From Rattus norvegicus (taxonomy: Eukaryota > Chordata > Mammalia > Rodentia > Muridae), in assembly GCF_036323735.1 (NCBI RefSeq), contig NC_086031.1:34477725-34541724 (forward strand): DNA of 64,000 bases, read 5' to 3'. Positions 54,455 to 64,000 of the stretch are shown here, piece by piece. The position numbers and the translations under genes are program-made. The notes below the pieces were generated by a model. That model worked only from the letters and a program-made list of their open reading frames with translations, was not told where the DNA came from and searched no databases. How positions within the stretch are numbered: position 1 is the stretch's first letter; each line of letters opens with the position of its first letter.

Positions 54455-55428
54455 CTTAGAGACAATCATAGTTAGCATCTGTGGATAATCAGAAGCAGCC
54501 TCATATCCCACACCTGGGACTAAAGTAAAAATATATTCACACAGCATAACTGTTTTTTTTTTAAGAAAACAAAATTCTCACTACACCTAGGCACCAGCAT
54601 ACATTCTTCATTTATACCTCTATTATAAATTGCAGCCCAATGGAAGTGCATAATATAGCTCCTATTTGGCAGGTCTGGACACTAGGGTTGAGCATGTCTG
54701 TCTTCCACAGTGGAGAGGTGAGTAGGTCTGGCAGTCTGGTCAAAGAGACCCATCAATACCTCTGCTGGTCTGACCCTTCAAACCTTCCCAAGCTACTACT
54801 GAGTGTGCAGTTTGAGTTATACTTTGGTTTTCTTCAAGGAGGGCTACAGTAAGGCCACGCCCCCACCCCAATCAGAGGACTGGCCTCCCACAGTGAACGC
54901 AACCTTGCTAATTGAACTAAAGAGACAAGCAACTTCTCAGAAAGTGGGTGCTACTCCTATTGCATGCAGGCCGCCATTGTGCCAATGGGCATATCTTACC
55001 AGGTTGGGCCTGACTGTAGCTCACAGGTTCACAGCTGGGTAACATTACTGATTACTCTGTTCCTCAAGCAGCAAGCACAACACTCTCCAGTACTAGGATG
55101 GCTTAGTAGAAGTAGTCAGTAGGAATAAGCTCCCAGATGAGTACCAGTCCGATTTCTTCATATTCTATGATTCAATATGGAGTGTTTTCCGGGACAGTGT
55201 TTTACAGTCAAGTTCTGGAGGAAGAACCTGTAATATCTGGGTGGTTGTGGATTTCACTGAACAACAGCTCCTAAAGGAACTCATTTCTGGCTTGAGCTTT
55301 TCACTCATTATCCCGCGGTGTCTCGGTGGGGCATTGACATTCTGCAATGAGATAACTCATTTAAAGATCTTTACTCCTTTTACGTATTGTTGGAAGTTTC
55401 CATAGTAGTAGATTCCTATACGATTCTT
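54455..55428. other. Unassigned non-coding DNA
   Basis: About 1 kb; 54,560-55,060 may be an old LTR-type relic (CAAGGCCACGCCCCC-like word near 54,852) but nothing firm. Confidence 0.35.
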
Positions 55429-55431
55429 TAA

Positions 55432-55575
55432 AAATGTCTTTAATGCAAATCACCACACCCCCTTCATATCCTCCTCTCTCCAGCTCCCCCATCCCCTCCC
55501 AGATCTATTATTTCTCCTTACCTTTTATAATACAGGGTTCCATTTCCCGTCCCTGGTAAGCCCCTCCCCTGGTCC
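55432..55575 (-). mobile_element. Possible older L1 3'UTR fragment
   Basis: CACCACACCCCCTTCATATC, CTCCTCTCTCCAGCTCCCCC and CCCAGTTTGCTGACC resemble the C-rich older rodent L1 3' ends read in reverse. Confidence 0.4.
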
Positions 55576-55699
55576 CTTCCCAGTTTGCTGACCTCCACAG
55601 GTGCACCCAATGAAACACACATATCTTAATATTCAAAGCTAACATTTTGCAGAGGGATCTACACCCATCCTCTCAGGCGGTGTGCTTAGGATGACGTCT

Positions 55700-56030
55700 G
55701 AAGGTTAGTGAGAGGAATTAGTTGGCAGTGTGTTTACTGTGCAAGCCTGGGGCCCTGGATTTAGTCCCCAGCACTCATGTTCTAAAAAGCCAGATCTGGT
55801 AGTGCATGTTTGCCATCCCAGCTGTGTGGAGGTGGAGACAGGAGGGTTCCTGATTGTTGAGCATCAGACAGCCTAGATACGTTGGTGAGTTCCAGGTAAA
55901 AGTGAGAAACCCTGTCTCCAAAACAGCTAGACCAACAAGATGGATAGTGTTTCTGAGGAACAACAGCTAAGTGTGTCCTCTGGTCTCTGCATGCACAGAT
56001 GCTTACTTACATATGTACATGTGCTCACAG

Positions 56031-56032
<2 letters not shown>
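55700..56032 (+). mobile_element. B4-type SINE, near complete
   Basis: AGTTGGCAGTGTGTTTACTG, GGATTTAGTCCCCAGCACTC, GCCATCCCAGCTGTGTGGAG, AAACCCTGTCTCCAAAACAG and GTGTCCTCTGGTCTCTGCAT, followed by the CA repeat. Confidence 0.85.

Positions 56033-56033
<1 letters not shown>

Positions 56034-56076
<43 letters not shown>
56034..56076. repeat. (CA)n microsatellite
   Basis: About 20 CA units at the SINE 3' end. Confidence 0.97.
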
Positions 56077-56079
<3 letters not shown>

Positions 56080-57085
56080 CTTCTAGGGAGGTCATGGGCT
56101 TGGGACAGAACCATCTGTTCAAAGCAGACTTCAGCTCCATGCTGTTCTATAGCTATAGCCTGGTCTCTGCTAGCATTAGGAGTGTGTTCTGCCTACCTGG
56201 GATCAGACTTCCCTGGAAAAAAGTTGTTGCAATAGAAGCAGTTAAATATGAGATGGCAGGCCTTCCTGGAACAGGTCAATCTCCATCTCTAGGGTCAGTC
56301 TCTCCACTGGGGGATCTCGTGGCCAGTGCATGGGGAGTGTTCTGGGATAAACTCTTCCTAATGAATGCACATATTTTATGATCCCAGAGTCGGGTCATAG
56401 ACCGTATCACCTCTTCTTCAGGGCTGCTAAGCAGAAAAATACATCGGTGAAACCCACACACATCAGGAGAAAAGAGAAATCCCCTTGACTGCAAATGCTT
56501 CTCAAGAACCTTTGTAGCCAGATAGTCCCTTTCAAGGATCAAACTGAGGGCTTGGCTGCTGCCAGAGGCAGCATCTGAAGTCTGTCCCGGAGTCTCCAGC
56601 ACACATATCAGTTTCATCCCCCCCCCACCCCCCGCGTGCATGGGCTGGGGAGGGAAGGCCCTGATATACTGTGAAATGTGCTAAAGCTGGTTTGGTTTGG
56701 GCGTTCGTGCTTTGTGACCCCTGCCTGTGTGTTACATGGATGCTGTGATGCAACTGTCTGGGAATTCATGTGTGACCCTGTGTGTGTAATGATGGCAACT
56801 TACCCCATAGTGGGTGGGCACAGCACGGGCAGGGCTGTGTTGGCTTACGTTCCCCTCCTTGGCTGTGGGGAACTCTCACACTGACTAGATGACAGGCTGG
56901 CAGCAATGACCGGGACAAAGTGAGGCTGTTGGTTTTGAAACACTTAAAGATCTCTAAAAACCCAGGTCACTGGCGTCTTTCTCTGTCCTTGCAACCTTCA
57001 CAGAAATCTCAGCTAGTTGTGCAGTCAGAGAGGAAGTTCTCAAGGTTTCTTAGCAACCCCTTTCAGTATGTAGAACATGGAAAAC
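56080..57085. other. Unassigned non-coding DNA
   Basis: A C-run at 56,617-56,633. No gene or repeat recognised. Confidence 0.4.
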
Positions 57086-57412
57086 AGGTCTGGAAGGATA
57101 CCTCGGGTAGTAAAGTACATGCCTTGTAAGTACAAGGACCTGAGTTTGGTTCCCCAGGACCCATGTTTTAAAAGGCCAGGTATGGTGGTGCATTCTTGTA
57201 ATCCCAACACTTGAGAGGTAGAGATAGACAAGTCCTCACGGCTCACTGGCTAACCTACTTGGCAAGTTCTAGGCCAGTAAGAGATCTGTCTCGGCAAACC
57301 CCTGATGGATAGCACCTGAAGAATAACAGTATGAGTGTCGTTCTGACCTTCACACATAGATGCACAGACGTGCATGTTCTTCCCACACCTGCACTCAGAG
57401 GCATCAACACAC
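57086..57412 (+). mobile_element. B4-type SINE, near complete
   Basis: TCTGGAAGGATACCTCGGGT, CCTGAGTTTGGTTCCCCAGG, GGCCAGGTATGGTGGTGCAT, CTAGGCCAGTAAGAGATCTG and CTGACCTTCACACATAGATG. Confidence 0.88.
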
Positions 57413-57414
57413 AC

Positions 57415-57755
57415 GATAACTTATGAAGACAATCACCCAGGTATTCATGAGTAGGTGATGGATGAAGAAGATGGAATACAGCATAGACGAATCTCAAATA
57501 GCTGTTTGCAGTATGATTTACATAGGTAACACTCAGGTATTAAGGGAAGTACTGCCTTGGGGAGCGGCTTTCAATCTTAGGAGTATCTTGGGGTCCCCAT
57601 GAGGTGCTAGCAAAGAAGTGCTGTAAGAAAACTGAGTCTTTGATTCATTGTGATCTGTTTTGTGTGCGATGGTTTTGTTTCTTTGAGAAATATGTTCCAC
57701 ACTTGAGGAGGGAAGGAAGTTAAACCAGACAAAGTGTGAGAACAGTAGCAAGGAG
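57415..57755. other. Unassigned non-coding DNA
   Basis: Nothing recognised before the minisatellite. Confidence 0.4.
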
Positions 57756-58375
57756 CTAACCAAGTGCGTAGCTCTATGGGACAGCCTCTCAAGTGCATGG
57801 TTCCCCAGAACAGCCACTCAAGTGCATGGTTCCCCAAAATAGCCACTCAAGTGCATGGTTCCCCAGGACAGCCACTCAAGTGCATGGTTCCCCAGGACAG
57901 CCACTCAAGTGCATGGTTCCCCAGGACAGCCACTCAAGTGCATGGTTCCCCAGGACAGCCTCTCAAGTGCATGGTTCCCCAGGACAGCCACTCAAGTACA
58001 TGGGTCCCCTGGACAGCTACTCAAGTGCATGGTTCCCCAAAATAGCCACTCAAGTGCATGGTTCCCCAGGACAGCCACTCAAGTGCATGGTTCCCCAAAA
58101 TAGCCACTCAAGTGCATGATTCCCCAGGACAGCCACTCAAGTGCATGGTTCCCCAAAATAGCCACTCAAGTACATGGTTCCCCAGGACAGCCACTCAAGT
58201 GCATGGTTCCCCAGGACAGCCACTCAAGTGCATGGTTCCCCAGGACAGCCACTCAAGTGCATGGTTCCCCAGGACAGCCACTCAAGTGCATGGTTCCCCA
58301 GGACAGCCACTCAAGTGTATAGCTCCATGGTACAGCAACTTGAATTCACAGCTCCTTAGGACAGTCACTTTTCTT
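57756..58375. repeat. 29-bp minisatellite, about 20 units plus degenerate edges
   Basis: Units start at 57,782 and every 29 bases to 58,333 without phase loss. Core: CAGCCACTCAAGTGCATGG then TTCCCCAGGA. Two main forms exist, ending CCAGGA or CCAAAA (next unit then starting T). Edge units (57,756 and 58,304 onward) carry AGCTCTATGG- or AGCTCCATGG-type variants. Because 29 is not a multiple of 3, all plus frames stay open and read as repeated SSAWFP/KCMVPQ-type peptides; there is no evidence of a gene. Confidence 0.98.
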
Positions 58376-59928
58376 GTTTTCTAGTGTTTCTGCTCTAGAA
58401 TTGCCTTCCTGTTCTAGAGTCCCCAGCCCTAGCTTCACTCCATGGCCTTCCTCTCTACCAGCATCCCCAGAGATCCAGATTGGGGAGCCACAGAAGGAGC
58501 AAGCAGGGAAGTATTTCTGAACTTTTATCTGAGTAGTTTGACCTTTGCCCCAGTACTGGGATCTGAAGAAGGGTGTCAGCCATATAGGGGTGCTGCCTGG
58601 GCCATTTCCATTTTCGTCTTCTTAGTCTTAATTGTTCATGCAGGATGCTATGAAGTTTTTTTAGAGAAAAGAATTTCACACTTAGAGCAAACCACTGAAA
58701 ACCACAGATCTTACCTTTTATACAAAGTTCTACCAGCTCAGAGACCTGAGATGAGGGACCCAATAGTGTGATGAATAGCCAGTTAAAGACACACAAGTAG
58801 AATCTTTGCATGCTGGCTAGAAGTTGTCACTTCTAGATCCCTTGAAGAAGGGCAAGCTCCAGCCAGGCAGAGGAGTGACACTGGATTCCTCAACTCCTCT
58901 TTATCCTGTCTCAAGAAATCTTGGAGCTCCCTGGACTCCTCTTCAGCCTCACTGGTATTGTCTGTGCTGCCAGAGAAGAATGATTATTGCTGGATTATTC
59001 TGTGCTGTGGAGCTGTCTCTTGAGACTGCTAGGAACTCATTTTGCTAGCTCAGCTGTTTCTCAGCCTGCCCTGCCCAATGATGTCAGCGGTGATGTCTCT
59101 TCACTCAGGAATCTCTCCCCCGCCCTCCTGCTGCTCACCACCTCAGCCTCTCTTTTGGTCCAGCTAGCGATGTCTTCATCTATTTCTCCCTTTTTCCCTG
59201 GTCTCTCTACTTTTGACATCCTTGAGGCTGATCGTGTTTGTCAGGTCTGTCTTTAACTCTAGGGAAAGAGCTGGTGGAGCCATCTGTGGGTTTTGGAGAG
59301 CATCCCTGCTTGTAATTATTTTTCCTGGAGTTGTCCTTGATGGGGCAAGGACCCATTGTTGTATCATTAGCAGTTGTCGCCTGGGTTTTCTCAATACAGA
59401 GTGTGTCTTGAGGGGGGGGTGACAATGGGATGGGGGTGTCTCAGAAACACAATAGTTGTTGATTTCTTCATAGACAATTGAATGAAGAAGTCAGTCCCCA
59501 GGACAAGGCTTGGTTTGATGGCTACACACCATTTGGTTTCACGGTTCCCACAGTGGGGCTAAGATTTTCGTCACTTCTCAGCCCTGATGTCAGGGAGCTG
59601 TCAGAAGCTCAGCCGAAATGGAAAAGGGGGAACTTTCTCCTCATAGCAGGAAGTCCTTGTCCGGGAATAATGAGCAAAGATGAAATCATCACAAGCCCTC
59701 TAAAAGGCTTGGAAATTTGTGTTAATTACCTCGAAGGACAGTGAGAATTACAAAGAAAGCTAAATTAAATAACACCCCCCTTCAGTACTGGAAAAGAACT
59801 TGGGTTACTAGAGAACTAGAGTTCTCTGTCCCTTTCTCTGTCCTTTTCTCTCCCTGCTCTCTCTCCATCTCTTACCCTCCCCCGTCTGGTATGGTGGCGG
59901 CAGCAGTGGCAGCAGTGGCAGTGGTGAT
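58376..59928. other. Unassigned non-coding DNA
   Basis: About 1.5 kb with no SINE or L1 recognised. The 109-codon plus frame at 58,442 and 88-codon frame at 59,478 show no known domain. 59,500-59,760 is balanced, non-repetitive sequence. Confidence 0.4.
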
Positions 59929-59929
59929 G

Positions 59930-60112
59930 TGTTTGTAGGAGTGTCATGGTTCTCATGTGGAGGTCAGAGGACAAACCACAGTGTTTGAGGCAGTCTTTTG
60001 TTCTTTACTGCATATAGGATGGTCATGTACTTCTGGGGAATCTCTTGCCTGTGCCTCCCATTTTACTGTAGTAGCATTGGGAATCCAGATAGTCCCTTAG
60101 CTGACTAGATGG
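59930..60112 (-). mobile_element. B4-type SINE, partial
   Basis: GGTTCTCATGTGGAGGTCAG, AGGACAAACCACAGTGTTTG and GTAGCATTGGGAATCCAGAT on the minus strand. Confidence 0.55.
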
Positions 60113-60954
60113 CTTCAGGTGGGACTGTTTATGTATAAGTTTTCTCTCTTGTAAAATGTAGTTTTGAAGAGATGATCTGTTAGACTGTCATTTGAAAGAT
60201 CTGTTAGCAGGAACCTGGGGCAGGACAGTGTTCTGGGTCCTGAGGGGACAGGCAGTGTTCTGGGTCCTGAGGGGACACAAAGGAGTCTACCAGAGTCGTC
60301 CACATCAGCAGTTTAGTTGTGAAGAGCTGCCACTGCCCTCAGCTCAGGCAGAACCAGTCCTCTATTAGGCTTACAGATCTGTGCCAAAAGGAATTGGCTT
60401 GATGTGAATAGAGTGTTAGCAATTAGAACACTAATTGTTTAAATGTAAATGATTGCTTATAAAGTGCTTAAAAGGACCACTTCTGCTAAATAGGTTGAGC
60501 AATCCTCTTGCAATTGCATTCATCTTTTTAGGTTGTTTAGAAAAAGAAAAAGGTTAGCGCTCTTTTTCATAGGCTGTTATTATAACTATTTATGATTTAT
60601 GCTCTGCCGCCTTCGTAAAAGGATTGGAGGCGGCTGAAAGCAGAAAACACACACAAACCATGACAATTAAAATTTGAAAAAAGGAAAATTAAAAAGACAA
60701 CAGAAAGCAATTATAGAAGGGGAGATGGGATTTCCAGAAAACCTGGGACACATCCATGCTGTGTTCCTTCCTGGACCTGCCCCCAGGTGAGCTGAGCTTC
60801 ATTTGCTCTTCAAAGGCAGCTGGAAGAACACAGAGGGCAGGAATTCCCTACAAGGCATCAAGCTGTACCACACTTACAGTTCTATGGGGAGCTGGGATTC
60901 CTCCCCCAAAGGACCAGGCAGAAGATGGACTGCAGACAAGTTCTTAGGATACTA
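60113..60954. other. Non-repetitive stretch, possible conserved non-coding DNA
   Basis: Contains a direct duplication of about 26 bases (GGGGCAGG/GGGACAGG context, CAGTGTTCTGGGTCCTGAGG at 60,226 and 60,252). 60,400-60,690 is AT-rich, balanced and free of known repeats (TTATTATAACTATTTATGAT, GCTCTGCCGCCTTCG). No exon seen. Confidence 0.4.
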
Positions 60955-60955
60955 T

Positions 60956-61402
60956 GTGTCCTGGTTTAATTTCTGTTGCTGGGATAAGATACCCTGACAA
61001 AAAATAACTTAGAGGAAAAAGTAGTTTATTTCGGCTTACACATCCATTCTTGGGGAGTCAAGGGAGGAACTTCAAATAGCTAGCCAATTCAAACGCACTG
61101 TCAGGGGAAGAGAAGACAAAATAAGAAAAGAGAAGACAGGAAAAGAGAAGACAGAAATGGATGTGTGCATGGCTGCTTGTTTACATGTGCTCAACTCAAT
61201 TTCTTCAACTATGCATTTTAGACACCCCCCACCCCCTCGTGCCTAGGGAATGGCGCCACCCACAATGGACTGGGACTTTTCACATCAACTAACTTAATTA
61301 AGACAATCCTCACAGATAAGTCTATGCCCATAGGACAACATGACCTAAGCAATTCCTCATTGACAATGAAAGCTAACCATGATACTATGGTAATTGTATT
61401 CA
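60956..61402 (+). mobile_element. LTR-like repeat (family Y), near full length
   Basis: TCCTGGTTTAATTTCTGTTG, CTGGGATAAGATACCCTGAC, GTAGTTTATTTCGGCTTACA, GGGAATGGCGCCACCCACAA, TGGACTGGGACTTTTCACAT, CAACTAACTTAATTAAGACA and an end in AAAGCTAACCATGATAC. The best copy in the window. Confidence 0.7.
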
Positions 61403-61654
61403 TTGTTAGTAGGCTCCAAATTATTTTTATTATGTAAATATCAGAAAAGTACACTGTACATGAAGTTCTCCAATATGTGCATACTTGTTGACATAAATTG
61501 TGTAAACTATGGTCCCAAGATGTTCTGTGAATTGTGAAATACATAAAAAATAAATATTCAATATGAAATTTAATATGGATATTTCAAACAGTTTTCGCTC
61601 ATTCTAATACTGTGGTTTCATTTGGATGAAATGTTTATTATGTTTAAGTGTTAA

Positions 61655-61852
61655 TGAGTGAGGCAGGAGAGATGGCTCAATAGTTAAGAGAGCTCAGTGC
61701 TTTGGAGAGGACTCAAGTTCTCAGAATCCATGTCAAGTGATACAGCGCCCCGTATCTCCAGCTCCAGGGATCTAATGCCCTCTCTGGTTGCTATGGATAC
61801 CTGCACTAATGGGCAATAAATAAATAAACATAAAATAAACCTTTACATGTTA
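61655..61852 (+). mobile_element. B3/B2-type SINE
   Basis: GAGGCAGGAGAGATGGCTCA, GGACTCAAGTTCTCAGAATC, CTCCAGCTCCAGGGATCTAA and an AATAAATAAATAAAC tail. Confidence 0.8.
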
Positions 61853-62599
61853 ATAAGTGAATAAATAAAGGCTTATATAATGCCCCTAATTCAACTGTAG
61901 GGGTCACTGACTTCAGTCTGACGGTTGGGGATATCTGCTTTTCTCCCAGCCAGCTGCTGGTAGGGCCTCTCAAATGACAGACCTGCTAGGCTCCTGTCTG
62001 TAGGCACATCATAGCAGTAGTAATAGTCTCAGGCCTTGGTGCCCTTCCCTTCATGAAATGGATGCCAAATTGCTGGTCACTGGACCTCCTTTCCTTCAGT
62101 CTCTTCTCCATTTTTGTTCCTTTTAGACAGGAACAATATGTGTCATAAATTTTGACTGTATTAGTAACCCAATCCCTACACCTGGAGGCCTTATCTACTG
62201 AAGGTGGACTCTTTGAGTTCCCTCTTCCCACTGTTGGGCATTTTGACTAAGTCACCTCCATTGAGTCCTGAGAGTCTCCCACCTCCCAGATCTCTGGGAC
62301 TTTCTAGAGGGTCCCCCATGCCCCCAGCCTGCTTATTTCTATTCATTCTCCTGACCCTCTCGGCTTCTCTCCTGTTCCCCAACCCCATACCTGATCCTGT
62401 CTACCCTTTCCCCATCTCCCTTCTCTCTCCCATCCAGGTCACTCCCTCCCTCTGTCTCCTGTGATTATTTTCTTCCCCCTTCTAAGTGGGATTGAAACAT
62501 CCTCATTTGGGTCTTTCTGCTTGTTACACTTTTTATGGTCTGTGGGTTATATCCTAGGTATTCTGTACATTTTGGCTAATATCCACTTATTAGTGAGTA

Positions 62600-64000
62600 C
62601 ATACTGTGCCTGCCCTGCAGGTCTGGGTTACCTCACCTTGTAATACACCTACCAGTTCCACCCATTTACAGGCAAAATTCATGATGTTCTCATTCTTAAT
62701 AGCTGAATAGTATTCCATTTTGTAAATGACCCACATTTTCTGTATCCATTCTTCTGTTGAGGAACATCTGGGTTGTTTCTAGCTTCTGGCTATTACAAAT
62801 AAGGCTGCTATGAACGTAGTGGAGCATGTGTCCTTGTAGTATGGTGGGGCTTTTGGATTTATACTGAAGAGTAGGTAGAACTATTTCCAATTTTCTGAGG
62901 AACGGCCAGATTGATTTCTAGAGTGGTTGCACCAGTCTGCAATCCCACCAGCAATGAAGGAGTGCTCCTCTTTCTCCACATCCTCACCAGAATGTGCTGT
63001 CACTTGAGTTTTGATCTTGGCTATTCGGATTAGTATGAGGTAGAATCTCGGGGTTGTTTTGATTTGAATTTCTCTGATGACTAAGGACTTTGAACATTTC
63101 TTTAAGTGCTTCTTAGCCATTTGAAATTCTTCTGTTGTGAATTCTGTTTATCTCCAAACCTTTTTTTTTTTTTTTTTGAGCTGGGGACCAAACCCAGGGC
63201 CTTGTGCTTGCTAGGCAAGCGCTCTACCACTGAGCTAAATCCCCAAACCCCCCGTACCCCATTTTTAATTGGGTTATTTGGTATTTTGGAGGTTAACTTC
63301 TTGAGTTTTTTTATATGTATATATTTTGGATATTAGCCCTCTATTAGATGTAGGGTTAGTGAAGATTTTTCTTTTTTTGCACTCTGTAGATTACTGATTT
63401 GTCCTATTGACAGTCATTTTTGCCTTACAGAAGCTTTTCAGTTTCATGGGGTCCCATTTATCAACTGTTGATCTTAGAGCCTGAGCTATTGGTGTTCTGT
63501 TAAGAAAATTTCCTCTGTGCCAATGAGTTTGAGGTTCTTTCCCACTTTCTCTTCTCTTAGATTCCGTGTATCTGGTTTTGCATTGAGATCTTTGATCCAC
63601 TTGGACTTGAATTTTGTAGGAGGTGATAAATATGGATCTATTTTCATTTTCCTACATACAGATTGCCAGTAAGAGCAGCACCATTTGTTGACGAAGCTTT
63701 CTTTTTTACTATGTTTGTCTTTTGCTTCAAGAATGTGGGTTTACTTCTGGGTTCTTGATGCTATTCCACTGATCAACCTGTCTGTCTCTGTACCAATACC
63801 ACACAGGGTTTATGACTATTGCTTTGTAGTACAGCTTGGGGTCTGAGATGGCGATTCCCCCAGATGTTCTTTTATTAAGATTTGTTTTTGCTATCCTGGG
63901 TTTTTTGTTTTTCCATATGAAGTTGAGAATTGCTCTTTCCATGTCTGTGAAGGATTGTGTTGGAATTTTGATGGGGATTGTATTGAATCCATAGATTGCT
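62600..64000 (-). pseudogene. L1-D ORF2 remnant
   Basis: Fragments of ORF2p lie in several frames: MERAILNFIWKNKKPRIAK (near 63,942), KLYYKAIVINPVWYWYRDRQ, NFLNRTPIAQALRSTVDKW (near 63,500), KHLKKCSKSLVIREIQIKTT (near 63,110), an altered Cys-rich block with SFIAGGIADWCNHSRNQSG, and the C-terminal YVHSSLICNSQKLETTQM region. Order matches L1-A ORF2 from post-RT to the C-terminus. Multiple frameshifts and stops plus one ID insertion; non-functional. Confidence 0.88.
63154..63249 (-). mobile_element. ID SINE inserted in L1-D
   Basis: A T-run tail from 63,161, GAGCTGGGGACCAAACCCAG, CTTGCTAGGCAAGCGCTCTA and GAGCTAAATCCCC. Flanks CCAAACC at 63,154-63,160 and 63,243-63,249 are a probable 7-bp duplication, although the ID end and the flank overlap in sequence. 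Close to the usual rat ID. Confidence 0.92.

Larger units (their letters stand above)
61880..64000 (-). mobile_element. L1-D: older L1 (Lx-like) 3' half, continues past window end
   Basis: Minus-strand 3'UTR (61,880 to about 62,580: GACAGGAACAATATGTG, GAGTCCTGAGAGTCTCCCAC) followed by ORF2 remnants to 64,000. It is much more diverged from L1-A than L1-B is, and all frames are broken. It lacks the long C-rich 3'UTR tract of the young elements. An ID SINE sits at 63,161-63,247. Confidence 0.85.

Noticed and set aside
53894..54465. Minus-strand frames of about 100 codons reading as Leu/Gly/Cys/Trp repeats
   Set aside because: Octamer array translated in all frames; composition artefact.
57782..58361. 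Array considered as CRISPR-like (29-bp units)
   Set aside because: Units are directly adjacent with no unique spacers, there are no cas genes, and the setting is mammalian.
57764..58384. Several overlapping plus-strand frames of 60-110 codons in a repeat-peptide pattern
   Set aside because: They come from the 29-bp minisatellite, whose unit has no stop in any plus frame. Repeats of a length not divisible by 3 keep all frames open; no promoter, splice or conservation sign.
1..64000. A novel multi-gene biological system (defence, biosynthesis or similar)
   Set aside because: No cellular gene cluster is present. The unusual content is retrotransposon chimerism and tandem repeats, reported above.

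Overview
This window looks like mammalian nuclear DNA from a murid rodent, most probably rat (Rattus). The evidence is three copies of the ID SINE (tRNA-Ala/BC1-derived) with long A-tails, which is the SINE that expanded in rat, together with B1, B2, B3 and B4 SINEs and young L1 elements of the rat type (C-rich 3'UTR tract, ORF1 starting MARGKRRNPSNRNQ). There are no prokaryotic operons, no CRISPR array and no recognisable cellular protein-coding exon. The only convincing coding sequence is L1 retrotransposon ORF1 and ORF2, and every copy is broken.

Layout. 1-14.8 kb is intergenic or intronic DNA filled with SINEs, LTR-like relics, old L1 fragments (5.6-7.0 and 8.3-8.6 kb, minus strand), microsatellites and two small tandem repeats (32 bp at 5.35-5.6 kb; 40 bp at 10.69-10.81 kb). 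At 14,855-24,111 sits a near full-length minus-strand L1 (here L1-A) flanked by a perfect 15-bp target-site duplication. A second, 5'-truncated minus-strand L1 (L1-B, 17,054-19,757) is inserted into its ORF2. 24-30 kb holds B2, B3, B4 and ID SINEs and LTR-like repeats. At 30,506-33,950 lies the most unusual object: one insertion bounded by a 15-bp target-site duplication whose 3' part (1.3 kb, with poly(A) signals and a short A-tail) is not L1, joined to a 2.1-kb L1 5' segment (5'UTR, ORF1, start of ORF2) that has no L1 3' end. 34-62 kb is again SINEs, LTR-like relics and microsatellites, with two striking tandem repeats: an 8-bp repeat of exactly 31 units at 53,981-54,228 and a 29-bp minisatellite of about 20 units at 57.76-58.37 kb with an internal 58-bp dimer pattern. 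An older minus-strand L1 (L1-D), carrying an ID insertion, runs from about 61.9 kb off the right edge.

Function. Nothing here works together as a pathway. The window is a record of retrotransposition: L1 supplies the endonuclease and reverse transcriptase that made the ID, B2 and chimeric insertions, and nesting gives relative ages (old LTR-like repeat, then ID; L1-A, then L1-B; old LTR-like repeat, then chimera; L1-D, then ID). Repeat family names below were assigned by eye from remembered consensus patterns, so boundaries of old repeats are good to tens of bases only.
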